From an uncultured beta proteobacterium (lineage in GTDB: Bacteria > Pseudomonadota > Gammaproteobacteria > Burkholderiales > SG8-41), in the NCBI GenBank assembly GCA_902825845.1, contig CADECM010000003.1, forward strand, positions 1-64,000: 64,000 nt of DNA, given 5' to 3'. This document shows, in pieces, positions 53,070-61,764 of this stretch. The notes under the pieces are model-generated. The model was not told the origin of the DNA, made no database searches, and worked only from the letters and a program-made list of their open reading frames with translations. Positions within the stretch are counted from its first letter, which is position 1. Each line of letters starts with the position of its first letter. The translations under genes and the position numbers were made by a program.

Positions 53070-53714
53070 TTACGACTTGGGCGTGTCCAGCAGCTGATGC
53101 CTGATCGCGTAGTGGGCGAGCTCTACATTTCCGGATAACTGCATTTTTTCGAGAATGCGCGCGCGGTACACACTGACCGTTTTGGGCGACAGCGCGAGCG
53201 TATCGGCAATGTCCGACAGTTTCCTGCCGCCCGCGATCAGTTTGAGCACCTGAAACTCGCGGTCTGACAATTGTTGATGCGGGAGTTCGGGTGCCTCGCC
53301 GGCCACCGCTTCAGCCAGCGCCTGCGATACTTCCGCGCTGATGAACTTCCTGCCCGCGGCCACCAGCCGCACGGCATCGACCAGTTTGTCCGGCGCGCTG
53401 GTCTTGTTGATGTAGCCGGCGGCGCCCGCGCGCAGCGCGCGCACCGCGTATTGTTCTTCCGGGTAAATGCTCAGCACGATCGCGGGCATGCGCGGCCATT
53501 CCTTCTTGAGTTGCGCCACGGTCTCGATGCCATTCTTGCCGGGCATTTCGATGTCGATCAGCAGTACGTCGCACGTCGTATCGCGCAGCCGCTGCCGCAG
53601 TTCGCCGGCATGCGACGCTTCAATCAATATGCTGATATCACCGGCCTCGGACAGGATCTGCGCCAGTCCCTTGCGCACGATGGCGTGGTCGTCGCATACC
53701 GCTACCCGGATCAT
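53070..53714 (-). CDS. NarL/FixJ-family (GacA/UvrY-like) response regulator
   Basis: 214 aa. Receiver ~1-120 with CDDHAIVRKG, phosphoacceptor in LIDIEMPGKNG and Lys in GYINKTSAP; LuxR-type HTH ~145-205 with LSDREFQVLKLIAGGRKLSD and LSPKTVSVYRARILEK, which resembles GacA/UvrY. Overlaps the upstream kinase by 4 bases, so the pair forms one two-component system; it may also take signals from the hybrid kinase at 55473. Targets unknown; flhD is a candidate. Confidence 0.92.
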   Translation of the reverse strand: MIRVAVCDDHAIVRKGLAQILSEAGDISILIEASHAGELRQRLRDTTCDVLLIDIEMPGKNGIETVAQLKKEWPRMPAIVLSIYPEEQYAVRALRAGAAGYINKTSAPDKLVDAVRLVAAGRKFISAEVSQALAEAVAGEAPELPHQQLSDREFQVLKLIAGGRKLSDIADTLALSPKTVSVYRARILEKMQLSGNVELAHYAIRHQLLDTPKS

Positions 53715-54766
53715 GCCGCGCTCCCGGCATCGCCAGCCAACGGCAGTGACAGCATCACGCTGGTGCCGCGTCCCTGCGCGCTGTTGATTTCGATCCAGCC
53801 GTTCAGCGCGGCCGCGCGTTCGCGCATGCCGAGCAGTCCGTAGGAGCCCGACTTGGACTGGCTGTCCGCCGCGAGACCCACGCCGTCATCCGTGATTTCC
53901 AGCGTGATATTCGATGGGTCCGCAAATAATTCGATGTTCACCGATTGGGCCCGCGCGTGTTTTGCAATATTGGTCAGCGCCTCCTGACAAAAGCGAAAAA
54001 GCGCACTTAACAGGGCGTCTGAAACCGTTATCGTCTCGCGATTGCTGACAAAATGGCAAGGGATGCCGTGGCGCCGGGAAAAATCCTGCGCCTGCCATTC
54101 CAGCGCCGCGACCACGCCCAGTTCCAGCATCGGCGGGCGCAGTTCCCGCAGAATGCGCTGCACGCTGCCGCGCGCCTGTTCCAGCAGGGCCTGCATATTG
54201 TGCAGCCGTTCCAGAACCCTGTCGCCGGTGGCATGGTTTTGCAGCCATGCGAGATCGAAGGTGAGGCCGGTCAGCAGGCCGCCGATGTCGTCGTGTATTT
54301 CGCGCGCGATGGCCTTGCGTTCGCTCTCTTTCACCTCTTCCAGATGCGCGGACAGCTGGCGCAGGCGCAATTGCGCGGCGCGTTCCTGGCGGCGCGATTC
54401 GGCCGCGGCGAGACTGCGCTTGAGGGCCGGCACCAGCCGCGGCAGCCGCGACTTCAGGATGTAGTCGTCAGCGCCCGCGATCATGGCTTCCACCGCGATG
54501 TCTTCGCCGATCGCGCCGGACACGATGATGAATGGTGCATCCAGCCCTGTCTCCTTGAGCACCTGCAGCGCCGCAGTGGATGAAAACTCGGGCAGATTAT
54601 GATCGGAAATGACCACGTCCCATGGCCCCTGGGCCAGCGCGTCACGCAGACCGGTTTCGGTTTCGACGCGCACGGCGTCCACCGCGTAACCGGCGACGCG
54701 CAGCAGGCGCAGCAACAGGTTGTAGTCGGTGGGCGAGTCTTCAACGAATAGGGCGCGCAGTGGCAT
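53711..54766 (-). CDS. Receiver plus HisKA_3-type histidine kinase
   Basis: 351 aa from ATG 54766 (an ATG 9 codons upstream lies inside AT-rich motif D; neither has a clear ribosome site). Receiver first (~1-125) with FVEDSPTDYN and phosphoacceptor in ISDHNLPEF, then a NarX/DegS-type kinase: H-box AIAREIHDDIGGLL, N-box CQEALTNIAKHA, G boxes ITDDGVGL and GLLGMRERAAAL. All catalytic residues are intact. No TM segment, so a cytoplasmic kinase controlled by its own receiver. Partner regulator follows in the operon; a degenerate paralogue is at 29838. Confidence 0.92.
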   Translation of the reverse strand: MPLRALFVEDSPTDYNLLLRLLRVAGYAVDAVRVETETGLRDALAQGPWDVVISDHNLPEFSSTAALQVLKETGLDAPFIIVSGAIGEDIAVEAMIAGADDYILKSRLPRLVPALKRSLAAAESRRQERAAQLRLRQLSAHLEEVKESERKAIAREIHDDIGGLLTGLTFDLAWLQNHATGDRVLERLHNMQALLEQARGSVQRILRELRPPMLELGVVAALEWQAQDFSRRHGIPCHFVSNRETITVSDALLSALFRFCQEALTNIAKHARAQSVNIELFADPSNITLEITDDGVGLAADSQSKSGSYGLLGMRERAAALNGWIEINSAQGRGTSVMLSLPLAGDAGSAA

Positions 54767-54779
54767 GGAGTTATTATTA

Positions 54780-54808
54780 TTGTTTAAAATCATATACTTA
54801 TATATTTA
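54780..54808 (+). repeat. AT-rich dispersed motif, copy D
   Basis: TTGTTTAAAATCATATACTT then ATATATTTA. The first 11 bases equal copy B and the core equals copies F and G. One mismatch from the IHF consensus. It lies at the 5' end of the receiver-kinase gene and contains its upstream ATG on the minus strand. Confidence 0.6.
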
Positions 54809-55002
54809 TTGATTGAATATCAAGCTCGCAATATGGCGTTGGAAATGCCTTTTTATCGGTGGATGTCACTTCACTATTACTGAAATAATCTGGTAGGAGT
54901 CGTGGTTCGGGCGGCTTCAATGGTGGCTCAGACTGACGTTGACAAATCGTTTGCAAATGGTAGCACGCGTTACCTTTAATACAATGACACAGGACTATTC
55001 CA

Positions 55003-55173
55003 ATGAAATGGCATCCCAAACTGGCCGGTGCGATCCGCGCGAAATGGCGATATCGCTTTGATGGCGGGGCGGTTTCGCGTCGCGCTGCGTGTTTGAGACG
55101 ATGCGTTGCGCATGCCGATGTGCCGGAATCGCCGTCGCGCCGGGCTGTGATGCATCGGCTGGCAGGCATGTAA
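55003..55173 (+). CDS. Possible small basic protein (56 aa), weak
   Basis: ATG 55003 preceded by AGGA 8 bases away; the frame runs 56 codons to TAA and starts MKWHPKLAGAIRAKW, rich in Arg and Ala with three Cys. It resembles nothing I recognise and may be chance. Reported because it is the only start with a ribosome site in the 501 bases 54794-55294, which otherwise hold no recognisable gene. Confidence 0.2.
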   Translation: MKWHPKLAGAIRAKWRYRFDGGAVSRRAACLRRCVAHADVPESPSRRAVMHRLAGM

Positions 55174-55295
55174 CCCATCTTCGGGGGTTCTTTGATCCGG
55201 ATGGCGCCGATGCGTGCCCGCCGCCGCGCGCCTTGAGTCCGGGTATTCTCGTGCGTTTGCCGCCGCCGGACCGCATCACGTTTCTGGGATAGCCG

Positions 55296-55476
55296 CTAGA
55301 GCCTGATATGAACTTCCGTGAAATCGAAAATCGTCTCCTTCATCCCAACGCTTCTCCCGAAGGGAGAAGGGCTTTTCACCCCTCGCCCTCCGGGAGAGCG
55401 GCGGGGGTGAGGGAAAATGAATCCCCATAAGTAATTGATTTTAAATAATATTTATGAGGTTCATTACAAGCTCTAG
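55296..55476. repeat. MITE-like element, copy 2 (181 bp)
   Basis: Second copy of the 11995-12172 element. Ends CTAG/CTAG, inverted terminal repeats CTAGAGCCTGATATGAACTT and (right end reversed) CTAGAGCTTGTAATGAACCT. Internal hairpin blocks TCTCCCGAAGGGAGA and CCCTCGCCCTCCGGGAGAGC, and an AT-rich motif with perfect IHF consensus at 55426-55448. No coding capacity. The right CTAG contains the stop codon of the hybrid kinase. Confidence 0.7.
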
Positions 55477-58286
55477 ATTGCGGCGTTGCCGCCGGTCTGG
55501 GCGTTGATGTAGTCCACCAGACGCGCGTGTTCGCGCTCAAATTCGGGCACGCATTTTTGTATCGCGATCATCGTGCCTTTGCGTGCGGCCTGTTCAAGGC
55601 GTTCGGCCGCTTCGGAGAAAAGCGTGGCGCCAATCATGCGGCTCGCGCCCTTGACGCGGTGTGACCAGCGTACGATGGCGCTGATGTCGCCGTCGGCGAT
55701 GGCGCCGCGCAATGCATCGCTGTCGTTGCGATTGGCTTCGATAAAATCACGCAAAATTTCACGGCGTTCGGACTCGTCGCCGCCGGTGAATTGCGCCAGC
55801 GCGGTCGGATCCAGTACCTCGTTTTCACTCACCGGCGGCAGGCTTTCCGGCGCTTCGTCCAGTTTGGCAGGCTGCGGCTGACCGGCTGGCGCCTCGCCAA
55901 TCCAGCGGTCGAATTTGCTCTTGAGTCCCGGCAGCGTGATGGGCTTGGGCAGATAGTCGTCCATGCCGGCGTCCAGACACAGCTGCGCGTCGCTTGCCAG
56001 CGCATTGGCCGTACAGGCGATGATCGGCACCGGATTTTTCTCGCCCACGGATTTCTCAAGCGCGCGAATTTCCCGCGACATCTGGTAGCCGTCCATGCGC
56101 GGCATCTGGCAATCGGTGAGCACCAGCGCGTAGCTTTCCGTCCGCCATTTTTCCAGACCCTCGATGCCGTCGCTTGCCACGTCGGACAGATAGCCGAGCA
56201 GACTGATCTGGCGTTTGAGCAGCTTCAGATTGACCGGATGATCTTCGACAATCAGGATGCGCGGCGCGTGTTCCGAAGGCGCGGGCGCATTCAGGTTGGG
56301 TTCCGCGGCGCTCAGGCGTTCCAGCCGCGGTATCTGGCGCGGTGATACCACACTGGCATCGGTCATCGGCAGGCGCAGCAGCACCTCGACGGTGGTGCCT
56401 TCGTTGACGACGCTGCGCATGACGATGTGGCCGTCCATCATTTCGGCGAGCCGGCGGCAGATGGCGAGTCCCAGACCGCTGCCGCCATACTTGCGCGTGG
56501 TTTCAGCGTCTCCCTGCACGAACGGCTGGAATAGCCGCGATTGCTGGTCGGGCGTGACGCCGATGCCGGTGTCGGTAACGCGAATTCTGACCAACTCCTT
56601 GTCCTGATCGCGGCCGGCGGAATCGATATGCAGCGAAACCTTGCCGCGCGCGGTGAATTTGATCGCGTTGGACAGCAGATTATTGAGGATTTGCGATACG
56701 CGCAAGCCATCGGCTACGTGCGCCGGCGCCAGGGCGGGGTCGACATAGCATTCCAGTACCAGGCGCTTGCGCGAGGCCAGTTCGAGATAGATCGTGGTCG
56801 AACGGCTGGCGAGATTGGACAGTGACGCGGGTTCGGGGCGTATTTCAAGCTGGCCCGCTTCGATTTTCGAAAAATCGAGAAGATCGTCGACCAGCCGCAG
56901 CAGCGAAACCGAGGATTCGCGAATGAGCCCAAGTGCTTCGCGCTGCTCGGTATCCAGATCGCTCAGGTCGAGCAATTCCAGCATGCCGAGCACACCGTTC
57001 ATCGGGGTGCGGATTTCATGGCTCATCATGGCCAGAAAACCGCTTTTCGCCTTGTTGGCGGCATCGGCGGCATCCTTGGCTTGCGCCAGCGCCACCGCCA
57101 GCTGCTGTTGCTGCGATACATCGGCAAAGGAGAATAGCGCGTCGGGCGTGTCCCGGCTGATTTTCTTGGCGGCGACCAGCGCCCAGAAGCGTTCGCCGCC
57201 GGCGCGGAAAAATTCGAACTCCGATTTGAAAATCTCGTCACGTGACCAGGCGTCCATTGCCCGCTCCGTGACCGAGGACCAGTCGGCATCGCTGCCGTAC
57301 AGTGCGCGGACCGGTTTGCCCGCAAGTCCGCCGCGCGCCACGCCGAACATTTGTTCCATGGCGGGATTGCAGCGTTGAATGACGTCATCGGACACCACAG
57401 CCAGCGCCGACGGCGCGGATTCGAATACGGTCTGGCTCTGTTCCAGCGCATGGCGCAAGGATGCTTCCATCAATTTGCGTTCGGTGACATCACGGCCGAT
57501 GCCGCGATAGCCGAGAAAGCGGCCGTAGTCGTCGAACACGGGCCGGCCGCTGACCGAGAAGTTGCGCTGGCCGGTGGGAAACTGCACGGCGTATTCGAAT
57601 CCATAAAAGGGCTTGTGCGCTTCCAGCGTCGCACGGTGCGCGATCCAGTGCGCGGCATTGCCATCGTAATCCACCGCCAGTTCCCAGCGGTATTTGCCCA
57701 CCAGCAGGGAATAGTCGGTTTCGGTATCGGCGTAGCAATGGGCAACGGTGAATTTCAGATCGGCATCCTGCTCCCAGTACCAGTCGGAGGACAGCTGAAT
57801 CAGCATGCGGAAGCGATTTTCGGATTCGCGGGTGCGCCGCTCTGCCGCGCGACGTTCGGTGGCATCGCGCAGGACGCCGATGGTGCCGATGATGCTGTTT
57901 GCGGCATCGAGCAGCGGCGCCTTGTTCACTTCCACCCAGCGCACGGCGCCGCAGCATTCTTCCTCGTATTGATAGATGCGGGGGGCGCGCGTGTTGATCA
58001 CTTCGTGATCTTCAGCCTGACGTTGCTCCGCGTGCGTGGCGGGCGACAGGTCAAAATCGGTTCTGCCGCTGGCATCGAACGTGTAGCGGCGCTGAAACGC
58101 GGCGTTGGTGGCCACGAAGTGCCCGTTCTTGTCTTTAATCCACGCGACGTCGGGCACGGCGTCGAGCATGCCGCGTTGCGCCGGGGTGAGCGCAAGGGCG
58201 CGGCGGCGTGTCCGGGGTGCCGCAGGTCTTGCGCCTCGGCTTGCTGTGGTCGCTGGCGGCTTCTTGGTTGTGCGGGCACGACTCAT
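55473..58286 (-). CDS. Hybrid sensor histidine kinase (PAS-PAS-PAS-HK-REC-HPT)
   Basis: 937 aa from ATG 58286 with AGGGA ahead. A basic N-terminus, three PAS domains (~35-155, 160-285, 290-410), HisKA with MSHEIRTPMNGVLG, HATPase with NNLLSNAIKFTARG, TDTGIG and GGSGLGLAI, receiver with IVEDHPVN and LTDCQMPRMDG, and a C-terminal HPT with WSHRVKGASRMIGA. Complete phosphorelay of BarA/GacS/EvgS layout but without TM helices, so cytoplasmic. Its receiver partner is not adjacent; the NarL-type regulator at 53070 is the nearest. The stop codon lies in a MITE end. Confidence 0.93.
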   Translation of the reverse strand: MSRARTTKKPPATTASRGARPAAPRTRRRALALTPAQRGMLDAVPDVAWIKDKNGHFVATNAAFQRRYTFDASGRTDFDLSPATHAEQRQAEDHEVINTRAPRIYQYEEECCGAVRWVEVNKAPLLDAANSIIGTIGVLRDATERRAAERRTRESENRFRMLIQLSSDWYWEQDADLKFTVAHCYADTETDYSLLVGKYRWELAVDYDGNAAHWIAHRATLEAHKPFYGFEYAVQFPTGQRNFSVSGRPVFDDYGRFLGYRGIGRDVTERKLMEASLRHALEQSQTVFESAPSALAVVSDDVIQRCNPAMEQMFGVARGGLAGKPVRALYGSDADWSSVTERAMDAWSRDEIFKSEFEFFRAGGERFWALVAAKKISRDTPDALFSFADVSQQQQLAVALAQAKDAADAANKAKSGFLAMMSHEIRTPMNGVLGMLELLDLSDLDTEQREALGLIRESSVSLLRLVDDLLDFSKIEAGQLEIRPEPASLSNLASRSTTIYLELASRKRLVLECYVDPALAPAHVADGLRVSQILNNLLSNAIKFTARGKVSLHIDSAGRDQDKELVRIRVTDTGIGVTPDQQSRLFQPFVQGDAETTRKYGGSGLGLAICRRLAEMMDGHIVMRSVVNEGTTVEVLLRLPMTDASVVSPRQIPRLERLSAAEPNLNAPAPSEHAPRILIVEDHPVNLKLLKRQISLLGYLSDVASDGIEGLEKWRTESYALVLTDCQMPRMDGYQMSREIRALEKSVGEKNPVPIIACTANALASDAQLCLDAGMDDYLPKPITLPGLKSKFDRWIGEAPAGQPQPAKLDEAPESLPPVSENEVLDPTALAQFTGGDESERREILRDFIEANRNDSDALRGAIADGDISAIVRWSHRVKGASRMIGATLFSEAAERLEQAARKGTMIAIQKCVPEFEREHARLVDYINAQTGGNAAI

Positions 58287-58674
58287 TTTGTTTATCCCTT
58301 TGCGTGCCATTCTAGGCAGTCGATCCCCGCGCAATCATTTGGTCTGAGGTGGTTTTACCTCTGAATTCGGACAACTGGCAGCTATCGTAGCGCAATGGCG
58401 CGACCGTAATGCACAACCACGCGGTAGAAGGGTGCAACTCCACCTTGACAAAGTATATCGCAAGTATCTTTTTTGATGGAATTACGATTCATGGTGCGTG
58501 AATTAATGCGCGCATTCATGGGCGTTTTCCGGTGTGCCACGCCACGGGCTTGAATTATCCGTGTCCGGGCGAGGGTGATTGTGGCATCGATGCCCGCCAG
58601 CCGGATTCACGTGGCGCGGATGCTACACGCTGGCGCTGTGGCAATGGTGCAACGCCGCTGGCGTGGCGCCGCGT
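58287..58674. other. 388-base gap without recognisable gene
   Basis: Lies between the hybrid kinase start and the AI-2E permease stop, both on the minus strand. AT-rich around 58440-58500 (TTGACAAAGTATATCGCAAG), where promoter-like words occur on the plus strand but lead to no gene. I see no repeat shared with the rest of the window. Confidence 0.5.
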
Positions 58675-59697
58675 CTACACCAGACTGCGGCTGATCAGCT
58701 CCGATTTCAGATAGGCGTAATACACCGGTGCCGCTATCACGCCCGGCAGGCCGAACGCTGCTTCCATCACCACCATGGCCAGCAGCAATTCCCATGCGGA
58801 AGCGTCGATCTGTGCGCCGACGATGCGCGCGTTGACGAAATACTCCAGCTTGTGAATGATCACGAGAAACCCCAGCGAGCCGATGGCCGCCGGCAACGAG
58901 TAGCTCAGGCTGATCACCACGATAATGGTGTTGGATATCAAATTGCCCAGCACCGGCACAAGTCCCGCCAGAAACGTGATCAATATCATGGTTTTGACCA
59001 GCGGCAAATGCACACCGAACAGCGGCAGCACCGCGATGAGATACAGCGCCGTGAGCGCAGTGTTCAAAAGCGAGATGCGTACCTGTGCAAACACCACGCG
59101 CCGGAATGCGTCCGCCAGCCGCGCCGTGCATTGCGTCAGCGCGCGTGCCAGCGGCCCCGGCAACCGTCCCGGTATCGCTTCCCGCAATGCAATCAGTGCG
59201 CCGATCACCATGCCGATCAGCGCGTAGACCAGGCCGCGGCCCACTTCGCCGCCAAGGGTCCTGACCTCCTTGGCGTGTTCGCGCAGCCAGGCGACCAATT
59301 GATCCTTCAGATCCGAGGCGTTTGCCGGGATCCAGTCGCCCGCGGACGCGGGCAGCGTTTCGCGCGCCTTTTCGAGAATCTCCGCCATTTTTTCGAGCAG
59401 GACCGGGAGGCTGCCGGAATCGCTGCGCAGAAACAGCACAGCGCCCGCGATGGCGCCGCCGATCGTGAGGATCAGCAGCGTGAGCAGCACAGTCAGCACC
59501 ACAAGCTTGGCGCGGCCGCGCTGGTCCGCCCCGAACAGGCGCGGCGCAAGCATATGCACCAGTTCGTGCACCAGCAGCCCCGCGAACAGCGCGGGCAGCA
59601 AATGCAGCCAGATGACCAACGGCAAGGCGATGGCCATAGCGATCACCGCGGCGATTTCCACGCGGCTTGACGCAATGGCGGGGGAAGCGCCGGGCAT
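58675..59697 (-). CDS. AI-2E family (PerM/YdiK-like) membrane protein
   Basis: 340 aa. Paired hydrophobic helices at the N-terminus (~10-50, ~65-90), a soluble loop (~95-145), and four or five helices in the C-terminal half with LAGLVPVLGNLISNTIIVVI, the family's conserved P-x-x-G region, and FGLPGVIAAPVYYAYLKSEL at the end. Family members are proposed exporters of small molecules; the substrate is unknown. 8 bases after the TetR gene stop, likely cotranscribed with it. Confidence 0.85.
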   Translation of the reverse strand: MPGASPAIASSRVEIAAVIAMAIALPLVIWLHLLPALFAGLLVHELVHMLAPRLFGADQRGRAKLVVLTVLLTLLILTIGGAIAGAVLFLRSDSGSLPVLLEKMAEILEKARETLPASAGDWIPANASDLKDQLVAWLREHAKEVRTLGGEVGRGLVYALIGMVIGALIALREAIPGRLPGPLARALTQCTARLADAFRRVVFAQVRISLLNTALTALYLIAVLPLFGVHLPLVKTMILITFLAGLVPVLGNLISNTIIVVISLSYSLPAAIGSLGFLVIIHKLEYFVNARIVGAQIDASAWELLLAMVVMEAAFGLPGVIAAPVYYAYLKSELISRSLV

Positions 59698-59705
59698 GGT
59701 TCCGC

Positions 59706-60410
59706 TTACGCGGCAGCAGTCGCTCGCCGTCTGGCGTTGCGCGGCGCGGGCCGGGCCGCCGGCCCCAGTGCATTCATGAACAGATCCACCAGCCGCTCGG
59801 CGTCATGGTCGACCGCATGGTCATCGGGGTCGAGCACGCGGTTGCTGATCAATCCGTCGAGCAGCGCGCGCAAACCGATCGCGGCCTGACGGGTATCGAG
59901 CGCGTTCGGCAACTGCCCTTTCGCGACGGCTGCCTGCAGGCCTTCGTCGATGTGGCGCAGGCAATTGGCGCGCATCTCGTTGATGCGCCGCCACACCGGT
60001 TTCATCTCGTCGACGTGCTCGCACTTGTGAAATACAATGTGAAACACGCGCCGCGCCTGCGGATCTTCCGCCGTCCAGCGCAGGATGCCGATCATCATGG
60101 TGCGTATGCTGGCGAGCGGGTCGGCAGCCGCGCGATGGTCGGCTTTACACACCGGCGATTCCATCGGCATGGTGACGCGCGCGAACATGTTGCAAAACAG
60201 ATCGGCCTTGTCCGCGAAATGCCAGTAGATCGCGCCACGCGTGACGCCTGCCGCATGGGCAATGTCCGCGAGCGAGGTCCGCGTCACGCCGTGTTCGCTG
60301 AAAACGCGTTCCGCGACATCGAGTATGCGATGCCGGGTTTCCAGCGCCTCGTCTTTGGTGCGTCTGACCACGAAGGATTTTCCGATGGGTGCGAAATTCG
60401 AATTGGCCAT
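59706..60410 (-). CDS. TetR-family repressor of the divergent RND pump (AcrR/TtgR-like)
   Basis: 234 aa from ATG 60410. HTH domain: RRTKDEALETRHRILDVAERVFSEHGVTRTSLADIA and VTRGAIYWHFADKADLF, strongly AcrR/TtgR/MexZ-like. C-terminal ligand domain includes HIVFHKCEH. A farther ATG at 60455 lies within the operator and was rejected; a GTG at VVRRTK is another possible start. Divergent from the efflux genes with a 24-bp operator between them, so it should repress both. Confidence 0.92.
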   Translation of the reverse strand: MANSNFAPIGKSFVVRRTKDEALETRHRILDVAERVFSEHGVTRTSLADIAHAAGVTRGAIYWHFADKADLFCNMFARVTMPMESPVCKADHRAAADPLASIRTMMIGILRWTAEDPQARRVFHIVFHKCEHVDEMKPVWRRINEMRANCLRHIDEGLQAAVAKGQLPNALDTRQAAIGLRALLDGLISNRVLDPDDHAVDHDAERLVDLFMNALGPAARPAPRNARRRATAAA

Positions 60411-60446
60411 AAGGCCTGAATGGTCAAGTGTACCACGCTTCGACTT

Positions 60447-60470
60447 TACATACATACACGTTTGTATGTA
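60447..60470. promoter_or_regulatory. AcrR/TtgR-type operator
   Basis: TACATACA, 8 bases, TGTATGTA: a perfect 24-bp palindromic frame, the same half-sites and spacing as the E. coli AcrR operator. It sits between the TetR repressor gene and the efflux adaptor gene. Confidence 0.9.
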
Positions 60471-60561
60471 ACATGTGCGTCACTGGCGGCGATCAACCGT
60501 CGCGCTGTGCTTCCCGTTACAGGCCTCTGACATCATGATGTCTCCCGGAATCAATCGATCC

Positions 60562-61764
60562 ATGCGTTTTCCCGCGTTGCTGTCGATCGCGGCATTGTCC
60601 GCCGCCTTGGCGGGGTGCGACAAACCCGCGGGCGGACCGCCCGGCGGTGCCATGCCGCCGGCGCCGGTGTCGGTGATCACGGTGGCGCAGCGTGACGTGC
60701 CGGTGCGTTACGAGTATGTGGCGCAGACCGCGGGCTATCGCGAGGTTGAGGTGCGCGCGCGCGTGACGGGCATTCTGCAAAAGCGCTTGTACCGCGAAGG
60801 TACGGCGGTAAAGGCAGGGCAGGCGCTGTTTGCCATCGATCCCGCGCCGTTTCGGGTGGCGCTTGCCCGCGCCGAGGCCGATCTGGCGGGGGCTGAAGTG
60901 CGGTTGGCGCAGGCGCGGCGCGAGGTGGCGCGCCTCAAACCCGTGCTCGAAGCGCGCGCCATCAGCCAGAAGGAACTGGATGATTCCCTGTCGGCGGAAC
61001 AACTGGCGGCGGCTGACGCGCAGAGCGCGCGCGCGCGCGTCAACGAGGCAAGGCTCAATCTGTCATACACCCGGGTCGATTCGCCGATCGCGGGCATTGC
61101 GGGACGCACCGCGGTGTCCGAAGGGGCGCTGGTGTCGGGGCCGAATGTGTTATTGACGAGCGTGACACAAACCGATCCGATGTATGTGAACTTCGGCATT
61201 TCCGATCGCGAACACCTCGCGTTGCGGCGCGACGTGGATTTGGGGCGGCTCAAGTTGCCCGCCGGGCGCAAATTTCAGGCACGCATCAAACTATCGGATG
61301 GCAGCCTGTACGATGGTGTCGGGGCGCTCGACTTTACCGATGTGCGCGTTAACACGCAGACCGGCACCAGTGAGTCGCGCGCAGAATTTTCCAATAAAAA
61401 CAATATCTTACGATCTGGCGCATTTGTGCGCATCATACGGGATGGGGCACTGCGTCCGGATGCCATCGTGGTGCCCCAACGCGCGGTGCTGGAAAGTCCC
61501 AAGGGCAAGTTCGTATATGTCGTAGGCCCCGACAACAAGGCGGAAGTGCGTCCGGTGGAAGCCGGGGATTGGACGGCGGACGGCTGGATCATCAACAGTG
61601 GTCTGAAAGCGGGCGAGCGCGTGATCACGGACGGGGTGATGAAAATCGGTCCCGGCGCGCCGGTGCAGGTGGTGGCGCCCGCAGCCGGTCCGCAGCAACC
61701 TGGCGTCACCCCCGCCATGCCCAAAGTGCCGGCGGACAATAAGAAAAGCGCACCCACAACATGA
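60562..61764 (+). CDS. RND efflux periplasmic adaptor lipoprotein (AcrA/MexA-like)
   Basis: 400 aa from ATG 60562, chosen because it gives a compact lipoprotein signal (MRFPALLSIAALSAALAGC). Earlier in-frame ATGs at 60535 and 60475 exist. Barrel-sandwich and hairpin domains: VEVRARVTGILQKRLYREG, then a coiled-coil hairpin (~100-165), and ESRAEFSNKNNILRSGAFVRI. Links the inner-membrane pump to an outer-membrane channel. Overlaps the pump gene by 4 bases (ATGA). Confidence 0.93.
   Translation: MRFPALLSIAALSAALAGCDKPAGGPPGGAMPPAPVSVITVAQRDVPVRYEYVAQTAGYREVEVRARVTGILQKRLYREGTAVKAGQALFAIDPAPFRVALARAEADLAGAEVRLAQARREVARLKPVLEARAISQKELDDSLSAEQLAAADAQSARARVNEARLNLSYTRVDSPIAGIAGRTAVSEGALVSGPNVLLTSVTQTDPMYVNFGISDREHLALRRDVDLGRLKLPAGRKFQARIKLSDGSLYDGVGALDFTDVRVNTQTGTSESRAEFSNKNNILRSGAFVRIIRDGALRPDAIVVPQRAVLESPKGKFVYVVGPDNKAEVRPVEAGDWTADGWIINSGLKAGERVITDGVMKIGPGAPVQVVAPAAGPQQPGVTPAMPKVPADNKKSAPTT

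Noticed and set aside
54980..54985. TACAAT as a -10 box for the small ORF at 55003.
   Set aside because: No -35 box at an acceptable distance and the predicted start would fall on the ribosome site.
58444..58475. TTGACA with nearby TATA-like words in the gap upstream of the hybrid kinase.
   Set aside because: Points to the plus strand where no gene follows, and the -10 spacing is wrong.
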